64,000 nucleotides of DNA. It comes from Sinotaia quadrata (Eukaryota > Mollusca > Gastropoda > Architaenioglossa > Viviparidae). Where the stretch lies: contig CM054183.1 of the NCBI GenBank assembly GCA_028829895.1, positions 18,633,475 to 18,697,474 of the forward strand. The letters run 5' to 3'. The position numbers were made by a program, and so were the translations under genes. A model generated the notes under the pieces. The model was given only the letters and a program-made list of their open reading frames with translations. It was not told where the DNA came from and searched no databases. Positions 48,905-60,359 of this stretch are shown one piece after another. The number at the start of each line of letters is the position of its first letter. The stretch's first letter is position 1.

Positions 48905-51900
48905 GGGCGATTTCATGACGACCTAATTTCGTAAACCTGCCAAAAGTTTGAAAATATCCCAAAGTCAATTCTGACAAATTGGGGCAATATTACAAATGCC
49001 TCTTTGAACAAATAAACTGTTTTCTAGTGTGCTGAACCCGAATTTGAAGTTAGTTTTAAGAAATATCTCGTAGTTTAGGAAATACTTGCATGTTCATTGA
49101 ATAAATACGTTTTGCCCCTAAATTAATAACTAGAGACGTATCGAATATTTCCCCTTCAAAATTAAACCCAGCAGGGTCAAATATACACATGACAATGAAA
49201 GAAATTGTATTTTGGATCGATATTTGCAACTTTTTAATTGATATTTAAATAACTACAAATCAGAAAAAGGCCATCCGTGGTGGCTCGCAGGAGAAATAAT
49301 TTCTGAGTCATAAGGAAATGTCGAAATTCACATATCTTTAGAACTTCTGGACGGATCGACATCCTTGTACCCCCACCCACCATAAAATAGAATTCATATT
49401 TTTTGACGCGTTTGAATTTATATCTCGTGAACGCTTTCTCTGAGGTATACGAATTTCTAGCACCTCGTGCATACCTACTTGTTCTACAGGCTCTATTTTT
49501 TTTAATCTTGTGATTAAATTGCTTTCGGAAATAATCATGTTGAAACTGCTAAAAATCGAAGACGAACTACTTTCGAAGTTTGGGAAGGCCAAAGTCATCT
49601 GCAACTGTACGCGTCGGTTCCTATATCTGTAATGCATTCGAAAGAGTCATCCAATAGCTATTTCTGAGTGTTAACTGTACGCTCCTATGCGCAACAGTTT
49701 GAGTACACGGATGAGTTAAGAGAGGTGACCCATTATTGCAGTCCGCACAAAATGCAAAAACTTCAAACTTCCATTGTGACCAATTCGTGCAAAATTGTGA
49801 ATGGTCCTTTGAGACAATAAAGTGATTTCTAGTGCGGTGAACACGAATTCGAAGTCAGTTTTAATAAATGCCTCGTACTTTAGGAGATATGCGCATAATT
49901 AGAAAAATAAATTTTTCACAAAAAAATTCATAATTCGGGAAATATGAAATATTATCGTTTCAAAATAAGCCACGTGTCTTCCTGTATCATCCTGCAAAAT
50001 CTATCAAAATTTCAGCGACTTTAGTAGAAAACGCGATTTGGCGCCAAAATTTCTTTGTCTCGAAAAATCCACTAACACTTTAATGCAAGGCACTAGACTA
50101 TTGTGTTGAAGTGTTGACATTTTGACCCCAAAAGCTGAATTTCTACAAAACTAATTGTCAGAAAAGGACTAAAATTGGTAGGCATGAAGCTAAATCCTTT
50201 GTGACTCGGAATGTAAAATAAAAAGTCAGATATTCCAAAAACCTCTAGAGAAAAACACGTTCCTGCAACCCTCCTGCAAAAATGGAATTTTCTTGATTTT
50301 TCGAAGCGTTCGTCTTTTTATCTGACGAACGCTTTACTCTACATGCATTGAATCCAGGTACATAATGCACAACAATGGGTCCTATGACCTCTAATTATTG
50401 AGTAATTTTAGAGTAATCCATGTCGGAAATAATTAGGTTCAAACTACTTAAAATGGCATATTTCCCGCTTCGGCTCGTTCGGATGGCCACAGTCACCTGT
50501 AATGTTACTCCTCAGCTCCGTTCTCAGGGATGATTTCGAAAGAGGAATCTATGGGCTACGTCCAGAAGTTAAGTGTATGATTGTATGTCTAAAACTGCGC
50601 GTGCAACAATACAATAATCATGATGACCTAACTTCGCAAATCGGTCAAAAGTGCGAAAATATCCAAACATCAATTCTGACAAATTGGCGCAATATTACAA
50701 ATAGCCCTTTGAACAAATAAACTGTTTCCACGTGTGCTGAACCCGAATCTGAAGTTAGTTTTATTAAATTCCTCGTACTTTAAGAGATATGCGCATAATT
50801 AGAAAAATAAAATTTTCACAAAAAAATTCATAATTCGAGAAATATGAAATATTTTCGTTTCAAAATAAGCCACGTGTCTTCCTGTATCATCCTGCAAAAT
50901 CTATCAAAATTTCAGCGACTTTAGTAGAAAACGCGATTTGGCGCCAAAATTCCTTTGTCTCGAAAAATCGACTTTACGTACTAATAATGCAAAGCACTAT
51001 ATTGACAGAAGTCTTGACATTTTGACAAAAGCTGAATTTCTACAAAACTAATTGTCAGAAAAGGACTAAAATTGGTAGGCATGAAGCTAAATCATTTGTG
51101 ACTCCGAATATAAAATAAAAAGTCAGATATTCCAAAAACCTCTAGAGAAAAACACGTTTCTGCAACCCTCCTGCAAAAATGGAATTTTCTTGATTTTTCG
51201 AAGCGTTCGTCTTTTTATCTGACGAACGCTTTACTCTACATGCATTGAATCCAGGTACATAATGCACAACAATGGGTCCTATGACCTCTAATTATTGAGT
51301 AATTTTAGAGTAATCCATGTCGGAAATAATTAGGTTCAAACTACTTAAAATGGCATATTTCCCGCTTCGGCTCGTTCGGATGGCCACAGTCACCTGTAAT
51401 GTTACTCCTCAGCTCCGTTCTCAGGGATGATTTCGAAAGAGGAATCTATGGGCTACGTCCAGAAGTTAAGTGTATGATTGTATGTCTAAAACTGCGCGTG
51501 CAACAATACAATAATCATGATAACCTAACTTCGCAAATCAGTCAAAAGTGCGAAAATATCCAAACGTCAATTCTGACAAATTGGCGCAATATTACAAATA
51601 GCCCTTTGAACAAATAAACTGTTTCCACGTGTGCTGAACCCGAATCTGAAGTTAGTTTTATTAAATTCCTCGTACTTTAAGAGATATGCGCATAATTAGA
51701 AAAATAAAATTTTCACAAAAAAATTCATAATTCGAGAAATATGAAATATTTTCGTTTCAAAATAAGCCACGTGTCTTCCTGTATCATCCTGCAAAATCTA
51801 TCAAAATTTCAGCGACTTTAGTAGAAAACGCGATTTGGCGCCAAAATTCCTTTGTCTCGAAAAATCGACTTTACGTACTAATAATGCAAAGTACTATATT

Positions 51901-53207
51901 GACAGAAGTCTTGACATTTTGACAAAAGCTGAATTTCTACAAAACTAATTGTCAGAAAAGGACTAAAATTGGTAGGCATGAAGCTAAATCATTTGTGACT
52001 CCGAATATAAAATAAAAAGTCAGATATTCCAAAAACCTCTAGAGAAAAACACGTTTCTGCAACCCTCCTGCAAAAATGGAATTTTCTTGATTTTTCGAAG
52101 CGTTCGTCTTTTTATCTGACGAACGCTTTACTCTACATGCATTGAATCCAGGTACATAATGCACAACAATGGGTCCTGTGACCTCTAATTATTGAGTAAT
52201 TTTAGAGTAATCCATGTCGGAAATAATTAGGTTCAAACTACTTAAAATGGCATATTTCCCGCTTCGGCTCGTTCGGATGGCCACAGTCACCTGTAATGTT
52301 ACTCCTCAGCTCCGTTCTCAGGGATGATTTCGAAAGAGGAATCTATGGGCTACGTCCAGAAGTTAAGTGTATGATTGTATGTCTAAAACTGCGCGTGCAA
52401 CAATACAATAATCATGATAACCTAACTTCGCAAATCAGTCAAAAGTGCGAAAATATCCAAACGTCAATTCTGACAAATTGGCGCAATATTACAAATAGCC
52501 CTTTGAACAAATAAACTGTTTCCACGTGTGCTGAACCCGAATCTGAAGTTAGTTTTATTAAATTCCTCGTACTTTAAGAGATATGCGCATAATTAGAAAA
52601 ATAAAATTTTCACAAAAAAATTCATAATTCGAGAAATATGAAATATTTTCGTTTCAAAATAAGCCACGTGTCTTCCTGTATCATCCTGCAAAATCTATCA
52701 AAATTTCAGCGACTTTAGTAGAAAACGCGATTTGGCGCCAAAATTCCTTTGTCTCGAAAAATCGACTTTACGTACTAATAATGCAAAGCACTATATTGAC
52801 AGAAGTCTTGACATTTTGACAAAAGCTGAATTTCTACAAAACTAATTGTCAGAAAAGGACTAAAATTGGTAGGCATGAAGCTAAATCATTTGTGACTCCG
52901 AATATAAAATAAAAAGTCAGATATTCCAAAAACCTCTAGAGAAAAACACGTTTCTGCAACCCTCCTGCAAAAATGGAATTTTCTTGATTTTTCGAAGCGT
53001 TCGTCTTTTTATCTGACGAACGCTTTACTCTACATGCATTGAATCCAGGTACATAATGCACAACAATGGGTCCTATGACCTCTAATTATTGAGTAATTTT
53101 AGAGTAATCCATGTCGGAAATAATTAGGTTCAAACTACTTAAAATGGCATATTTCCCGCTTCGGCTCGTTCGGATGGCCACAGTCACCTGTAATGTTACT
53201 CCTTAGC
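48905..53207. repeat. 897-bp satellite array, five units of graded age
   Basis: Units at 50502, 51399 and 52296 are exactly 897 bp apart and almost identical. A unit at about 49620-50501 is conserved in its second two-thirds, and a still older partial one spans 48905-49620. Each good unit has an 11-bp-stem hairpin (AAGCGTTCGTC / GACGAACGCTT, first at 50304-50334) and the palindrome TTTGGCGCCAAA (50037, 50937, 51834, 52731). A 72-codon ATG frame (MLLLSSVLRDDFERGIYGLR...) is present in three units; the near-identity of the DNA explains its conservation. The array stops abruptly at 53207. Confidence 0.95.
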
Positions 53208-53299
53208 TCCAACGACAACAACAACACCACTGGTGAACATTACAGGGTGGGGAGTGAACATCCTGGGCGCACATACACACTAAGTACAGACGATGTAGT

Positions 53300-53348
53300 A
53301 TTATCCTGGGCTCTGTAAACCCCCCCCCCCCACACACACACACACACC
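53300..53348. repeat. Poly-C and CA tract
   Basis: A run of C (53319-53331) directly followed by (CA)n to 53347, in otherwise unique sequence of moderate GC between the satellite array and the hAT-like fragment. Confidence 0.9.
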
Positions 53349-53689
53349 TGCCAATACAACAACGGCCACCACAGCACTTAAATATGTATTGCCATTTCCG
53401 AATCCTATTTGTGTGAAGCGGGGTTTTCTGCAGTGACAGCAACCAAAACAAAACAACGGATGGACATAAGCAACTCACTTCGGGTGTAATTGTCTCCTAT
53501 TACCCCCAGATGGAACCTTCTCGTTGCAAAGAAACAAGCTCAGGATTCTCGCTGATTTAGCGTTCTAGTGAGTTAAAATGTTAAATCACTTTATATTCAT
53601 TTTTTGGTGAAACTGTATTTTAATTTGAAGGCACGTTTAAATACAATTAAATTTAGATTATTAAATCAAAACACTCTAAAATATAAACA

Positions 53690-53775
53690 ATCAACGTACC
53701 CCCCACATCATCGGGCCGCGATAAAATTATCAAGCGTTGACCGGTCCGCGGCGATGAAAAGGTTGGGGACCACTG
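53690..53775 (-). mobile_element. hAT-like DNA transposon end fragment
   Basis: Read on the minus strand, it starts CAGTGGTCCCCAACCTTTTC at 53775 and continues with CGCCGCGGACCGGTCAACGC and GCGGCCCG. CAGNGGTCCCCAACC followed by a GC-rich GGACCGG stretch is typical of hAT-superfamily ends in many animals. The opposite terminus was not found, so this is a fragment or solo end. Confidence 0.55.
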
Positions 53776-53794
53776 TTGTATGCCACTGTTCAAA

Positions 53795-54165
53795 TTTATA
53801 GTTATTATAACTTACAGAAATGACGACCGTTTTGATCAATTAGTACTATATATTTCAACTTTATTATCGCCCACTAGTACAAGAACATTAGAACACTATC
53901 AATATTACGGTTAACACGGCTCATTTTTTTCTTTCGATCGGGAAAAAATTTCCAGAAGTGAAAAGAATCTGACGTATTGACATAAAATGAAACTAAATAA
54001 AAAGTTATCAATGAAATCCTGTTTTAAGCAGTCATATCACACTAAACATCTGTTGGTAGTGTTTTTAGGTGATATTTTAAAGAACATTTTATTCTACAGA
54101 TTCCAGCCGTATGTATTAAACAAGAAAAGAGTTGTCGAACAATGCTCGTCAGACTGAAGTTTCTA
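53795..54165. repeat. Inverted copy of 38905-39300
   Basis: See the partner entry. Here the element is bounded by the hAT-like end on the left and by an A-run plus SINE-like module on the right. Confidence 0.85.
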
Positions 54166-54167
54166 AA

Positions 54168-54240
54168 AAAAAAAAAATACACTTAACCCTGATCGGGAAT
54201 CGAACCACGATCCAAATGAGCCGTCACTTACTTCCACTTA
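54168..54240 (-). repeat. SINE-like module with perfect B box
   Basis: On the minus strand GGAAGTAAGTGACGGCTCAT is followed by GGATCGTGGTTCGATTCCCG and ATCAGGGTTAAGTGT, with an A-rich run at 54166-54177. GGTTCGATTCC matches the Pol III B box exactly. Related to the modules at 38341, 38581, 39640 and 59620. Confidence 0.55.
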
Positions 54241-54440
54241 ACATATATTGTGACTTTCTTTCCTATGCGTGGCTTTTTTCTTGTGACTTTATTTCCCGTG
54301 AATTTTTTCCCCGCTCATCCACGAAACCATCCCAATCGTGGTTTAGTTATTTTTGTACTTAGTTCATCCGTCATACACTTTGCTCACTGGGAGAACCTCT
54401 CCTCAGGCAAACATGATCTCTTGATCGCAGGTGGAAAGGA

Positions 54441-54681
<241 letters not shown>

Positions 54682-54769
54682 CATGCATCCATCCTTCTCT
54701 CCAACCATCCATCCATCCATCCCTCTCTCCAACAATCCATCCATCCATCTGTCTGTTTTTATATTTGAC

Positions 54770-55950
54770 AGTATATTGGTATGCCCGATGTTTAACTATT
54801 TGTCTTTTCATATGCAATTTCTCAGTCTTTCTCTATTACTTTTTGCTGCTTTCTGAGTGCAATAAAATATCCACTCTGCTTATGCGTATCAATCGCAAGA
54901 TTGATGGAGACGTGTGATGTACCAATTCGCTTCTCTGTAAAATCAGCTTACATTAGAAAGAGACATTAAATTAAAAATAAATTCTAATGAAGAAAATACC
55001 TATATAAATCATTCTTTAATTACGTAATTTTATGTTTCTTACCACACATCTATCATAACAAAAACACGTTTTTAGTTTCGGTCTTATTAAATGTATTACA
55101 ATAATCCAAGTGACCGGAAAGAGCCTAGTTTAAATTAACCTTTTCATTTGTTAGCTCAAAGTCAGAGTATGGGTGTGATTGGTTTTAATGGATGAATATC
55201 GAAACAAATACCTCGCAAATCACTCATAGATTTTCGCTTTTGGTGAAAGCAACTTGAGGGTGAACTTTAACTTCCAACTATATACACATCATCGAGCTCA
55301 AGTTGTTCCCCTAATACAAAAGACTATGTGTAAGGAGCCGTGCACAACATGCCCCAACTTCATGCTACTGGACTATAAGGTATCAATTTAGAAACGAAAT
55401 TTTCATTATCACCCTGGCTCTCGAAATCCAACACTTGGCGATGTGAATGTCCATGCATATTGAGTCAATTTCGAATTCTAAATATAATTCGTTGTTTATT
55501 AATTATCGATTTATTTATTAGTTAGTGGATGAACAGTGGTTTGTGATGTTGATTCAAAGAGTGTTTAGATTTTTCAGATATTTCTGTGCATCAAGTGCAT
55601 CTTTTGTCCAAAATAATTGTTCGCTCCACGACAATAAAAACTTTTGGGGAAGTAAATGGTTTTCTCCAAGTCGTCCTGTAAGTGTAGTAAAGGAGAAATA
55701 ACGAAGGGTTGGGAGGGGGGGAGAGCTGCTCGTCGGATATTTGTCAGTGATTGTTGTGTACGCGTGGCACGCGCTAATCTGTCTGGATGCAGCTTAGGAT
55801 TGGGAATACCCACTGAACACAGGTGGGAAATTGTTAGCGAGTATTCAGTGACTGAGTGCTGATCTTCAATCAACTTGAATCAAAACTTAAGGGAGGGATG
55901 TGAATATGTCTGAATTTTCCAGATAGAGCGATGACCACTCTGGAAGTGTT
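54770..55950. other. Unique sequence, no gene recognised
   Basis: A GC-richer patch at 55640-55870 has a frame on each strand but no domain or splice context. Nothing is called. Confidence 0.35.
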
Positions 55951-55953
55951 GAA

Positions 55954-55955
<2 letters not shown>

Positions 55956-56014
<59 letters not shown>
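55956..56014. repeat. (GT)29 microsatellite
   Basis: A pure GT run just left of the start of the 1.4-kb inverted-repeat arm. Confidence 0.98.
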
Positions 56015-56017
<3 letters not shown>

Positions 56018-56142
56018 TACTTGCGAAGATTCGGTTCTGCGGTACATTGCTTTATATGCAAGTTTGGCTCTGACGACTGTAAAAGTTACTGGAGTCCTTT
56101 CAAGTCTTCTATAAATGTTTCAAACTTGTTCTACCAAAATTG

Positions 56143-57555
56143 ATCAGAGGCTCCCACTTTATACAGTTTATCAGCTATTAATTATTCACTATGTTAAATT
56201 TGTAACCAGAAAACATTGTTAGTTTGCCTTCACTCGTGTGTATAGTCCAGCTAATCAAACGTAGGCATGACATTTTAAGGAGTGTGGCATCTTGGAAGAG
56301 CAAAGAGCACTTACTTCGCGATCAATCGATTCACCGCACTCCCTCAAAGGACTATGTGCTCTGTGTACATAGAAGCCTACATAACTTTTTCTTGTTTTCA
56401 GTGTTTCAAGCCGTAAGTAAGAAGGAAATACGCAATGTAATAACCAAACTGAAACTGAAACAAATAAGCAAACTGAAACTTCTTAAAATCAAGTGAAATA
56501 TTGAAACTCGATTTGACAGTTATTTCAAAACTTTAATTAAACTAGTTTATTTGATTTTAGGAAAAATATTAAAAGTTTAAACTTGTTTCATATATCCTGA
56601 AATAATAAGAAAGCTTCAATTAATACATATTTCTATATGTGCCTTTGTATTTAGTAAGAAGTGGCAAGAGAATGACCTGCAGTTTATTAGTCATATGCTT
56701 GAATCATGAATCTATTTTTATTAATGCTATCATCCTTTTAGTTCATTCATATGTAATGCTTGTCTGTAAATGAGGTCGTGTGGTTTGCGTGGAATGTGTA
56801 CACGTTAATAAAACAAACAGATAGAGAAAAATGAAAGAGAGTGAAAGAGAGTAGTAATTTACTAGATTATATTGTAATAATAATTCAGTGAATATACAAA
56901 TGCGTTCATCATGACACAAATGCCATATTATCTTGCTAATCAGTATTGGCATACAGCTTAATTGTCGCCAAACAGTTTTATCTATCTCTCTATTGATTTG
57001 ACGTTAAATTGCTCCTAACAGAGAGTAAGCAGATGCATTTCGATACGTGAAGAAATTCATTTAAAAAATGTATAGTTTGTTTGTTTCCATTCTATTGGTT
57101 ATTTTTTCTTTTTTAAGGAAGATTAAATCGGCAAACATTTTTTTGTTTCTAAAGTGAGTATGGAATTTTTTAATAAAAAAAAGTCAAGAGAATGACCTTA
57201 CAATAATTTTAGATAACATTTTAACTTTATGCGCCCAATTATGAAAAAACAACATTGTCTTCTTCTGCTTTGGTTTACGGAGTGACCAATAATATTTTAA
57301 AGATATCAAACGTAATACTAATTTACACCATCTCTGTTTTAGAAAAATAAATATGGAAATACAGAATCTGAATACAGTGAAACACGACTAAAAAGAATAG
57401 AGTAAGCGATATCTTTTACACAAATAAAAGTGATCATTGCTTAGAGAAACCTCTTAAAGGATTCTAAAAGGAAATAAGCATTATTTAAATTTTTATTATG
57501 TTAATTAAGTAATTGATTTAATTAAAGAAAATAAAGGCACTCTGATAGGTTAATT
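56143..57555. repeat. Left arm of a ~1.4-kb inverted repeat
   Basis: ATCAGAGGCTCCCACTTTAT at 56143 through TCTGATAGGTTAATT at 57555 recurs as reverse complement from 64000 down to 62592, collinear, with small indels and substitutions. The spacer is about 5.0 kb. The right arm meets the window edge, so the true arm length is not known. No terminal motif or coding frame identifies the element. Confidence 0.92.
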
Positions 57556-57879
57556 ATTTTGATTTGTTGATTCTGCTTAACAATATTATTATTTTAAAAA
57601 TCCTCCTGCTTTTATAGAAAGCAACGCTAGCGAATTGCGTATAACGTACTAGCTAGACTCGCTGAGATCCTACATTCAAACAAAGCGACAACCAGTACGA
57701 ATAATATAAAAACAATCAGATAGACGAGTATATATGGATAGGTAGATTGGTAACTAGTAAGATAAATAGATGGATAGAATTTGGATGTGAGAGTAGACAG
57801 TTCCATCGAAAGACAGATGCACGTACAGATCGACAGACAAATAGGCAGAAAGATAGATAGATAGACAAACAGACAGACA

Positions 57880-58005
57880 GACGGGTGGATGGATGGATAG
57901 AAAAGAAAAGGAAAGAAACAGATAGACGGGTGGACGGACGGGCAGGCAGATAGAGAGGGGATTTTGACATTGATAGGAGACAAATATATAACGTTAATGA
58001 TAAGA

Positions 58006-58089
<84 letters not shown>
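57880..58089. repeat. GGATGGAT region and (GATA)21
   Basis: GACA/GGAT/GATA derivatives from about 57780, then pure GATA from 58006 to 58089. It is the reverse-complement counterpart, in matching order, of (CTAT)60 and its CCATCC flank at 54441-54750. Confidence 0.95.
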
Positions 58090-58324
58090 CGTGGACTACT
58101 CGCTCTCAGAATTGGAATGCATTCATGCAGAGATTCATTCTGTTGTCGTATTTTTCCAACATCACTTTCACGCCTTGTGTGCCACTTAAAATCCTTAGAC
58201 AAAAGACGCTGGCTAAACAACCCTTCCTTGGTGTGAGTGAAATCAACTTTCAGTAAAGAAGAGACTTAGTGAGCTTGGAGGGAGGTTTCTCGCTGGCGGT
58301 ACTTTGTATAACTTTGATGTACAG
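58090..58324. other. Short stretch between GATA tract and inverted element
   Basis: Nothing recognised apart from the short match at 58295-58318 to 37700-37730 noted under 37345-37590. Confidence 0.35.
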
Positions 58325-58550
58325 TTAGGCAATGCAGCTTGAAGAACAGCACGCCACGCGAATAATCCCCAATCGTCATTCCCCCCAGGCATGCTTTTGC
58401 ATTCACTTACTGACAGGAACTACGCGTCCGTTCATAAACAACACGGACACCTTACTATAAACTAAGTCTTATATTCGTATACATCTGCATTTTCAAGTTT
58501 CATCAGTCAAATAAAATTATAATTCATTCATATTTTTAATAGTATAGTTC
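58325..58550. repeat. Inverted partner of 37345-37590
   Basis: Reverse-complement match including AGGAACTACGCGTCCGTTCA and TATTCGTATACATCTGCATT. Identity is fairly high with indels. Confidence 0.75.
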
Positions 58551-58559
58551 ATTCGAAGT

Positions 58560-59430
58560 GAGCTTACTTCATGACATAATATACTCACAGTTACCAATCA
58601 TAGTTATCAAACAAAAAAACCCTGCTTTTAAAATAAGTAAAGCAATGAGAGCCTTGTTTAAAACATACAATAAAATAGTACAGTATTTTCAAATACACTC
58701 AACAACATTAGCAAAACATACCTGGTAAATTTATGAGGTTTCTATATCTGCATAATTAAGTTATATGTGCTATTGAACACCTGAAGATTCTAAGATTTAA
58801 AACAATTTTCATTTACTTATGGTTACCATTATGCGTTTGCTAGGATGATTTATGAATGATTTTAGTGTTTGATATTTTGTTTCTGATAAAATATTCATGA
58901 TTAAGGCGAATGTTCCAAACGACTCCTCAAAGAAAGTATGGCTCTATATTCAGAGTTTCTTGTCGGGCTAAACACAAATTTTGAACCGCTCTTATTATTG
59001 TCAATAATATCCATGGCTAAAAAAATTCTCTTTTACAAAACTCACATATAAAATTAATGTTCTACAGTGGTACGGTCGTGCTCCCACAGTTCAAATTAAC
59101 TACACCGTTTCGCTTCTCTATTTATCAAGTCATTGTCTCTTAAAAGATGGTCTCACACTTAAAATGCTCATATAAACTTAATATCTGCATCTTTAGAATT
59201 AAAGTCGAGGCTTGTATATTAGTTTTTCATGGACATTTCTTTTTCAGCAATGAAATGGTGATGATGAAATAGTCTATTAAAAAGAGCTACTCAAATCGAG
59301 ATATCTATACTACTAATAATGAAGTCGCAAATTTATACCAAATAGCTGCAGTAATATTATTTAGAGTTCGCTATGCCAGAATGTCACTTACAGAAAATCA
59401 GTAATAAAAATAACGTCATACGATCTAGTC
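58560..59430. other. AT-rich sequence, no gene recognised
   Basis: One short segment (AACCGCTCTTATTATTGTCA, near 58984) matches 38811-38835 in inverted orientation. Otherwise nothing is recognised. Confidence 0.35.
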
Positions 59431-59534
59431 CAATCTAAGGGTGAGCGGAAAAAGTCACAGGAAAAAAAGTCACGGGAAAAAAGGCGTGCGTGCGATTTGT
59501 ATATCGTGTACATATAATAATTCATATTATAATT

Positions 59535-59740
59535 CACACATTTAATAATATATTTTATTCATACTCAGATATGTTGTTATGATTGTGTCCATAAACACGT
59601 ATATTATAGACTGAATAACAGGAAATGGAAGTAAGTGATTGTGCAGAAATTAATAACCTCTCCCCCAAGAGTATCATGGTGTAATTCTCGTTCGGAGTAA
59701 AAGATGTTTTTATTTTGTTTGTGAGTGTGTGTGTGTGTGT

Positions 59741-59781
<41 letters not shown>

Positions 59782-59788
59782 CGTGTGT

Positions 59789-59859
<71 letters not shown>

Positions 59860-59866
59860 TTTGTAA
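59535..59866 (+). repeat. SINE-like module ending in a long GT tract
   Basis: TTTATTCATACTCAGATATG, GTCCATAAACACGTATATTA, GACTGAATAACAGGAAATGG, CCCCCAAGAGTATCATGGTG, TAATTCTCGTTCGGAGTAAA and ATGTTTTTATTTTGTTTGTG lead straight into (GT)n with a GCGCGCGC interruption (59722-59856). Same order as 38490-38731, 21 kb away. Confidence 0.6.
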
Positions 59867-59871
59867 TTTTT

Positions 59872-60020
59872 TGTGGTGGGTGGGGTACAAGGATGTTGAT
59901 CCGTCGGGAAGTTCTAAAGTTATATGAATTTCCACATTTCCTTATGACTCAGGAATTATTTCTCCTGCGATCCACCAGGTGTGTCCTTTTTCTGATTTGC
60001 AGTTATTTAAATATGAATTA
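59872..60020. repeat. Inverted copy of 49230-49390
   Basis: GGGTACAAGGATGTTGATCC, GTTCTAAAG, GAATTTCCACATTTCCTTAT, AATTATTTCTCCTGCGA and TTTCTGATTTG recur in reverse complement within the oldest unit of the 897-bp satellite. This ties the inverted satellite block here to the left end of the forward array. Confidence 0.8.
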
Positions 60021-60359
60021 AAAACTAACCCCTCCCTCTACCGTTAGCTAAGAGTGGCCCTTTGATCCCCTGACCGCTTCCTGTACCCTAGCCCATAGCT
60101 CAGTGTGAGTCTATCAGTTAGCTACAAGTGACCCTTGGATCCCTAACCATTTCCTGTGCCCTAGCCATGTGTGGTCAGTCTTGTATAACTCTAACATCCT
60201 GCTAATGTCTTGGAGTGGTTGGTCAGTCTTGTAATTTGTGTCTTGGTTGAATGATTTGAATGTGTATTTTGTGCTATTGTTCCTATACCCCTTGTGTATC
60301 TATATTTTACTATTTAAAATTTTTAATGTTTATGGAGTGATGCCGGGCTAAGTTTTGTT

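Noticed and set aside
50502..52514. Three identical 72-residue ATG frames as a gene family
   Set aside because: They are conserved only because the 897-bp satellite units are nearly identical; the older unit and the inverted copies lose the frame or the start.
55574..55873. Overlapping frames on both strands in a GC-richer patch
   Set aside because: No recognised motif, splice context or codon signal; left as unannotated sequence.
57627..58220. 197-codon minus-strand frame with YLSI repeats
   Set aside because: Mostly the GATA tract and its degenerate flank; the ends have no recognised domain.
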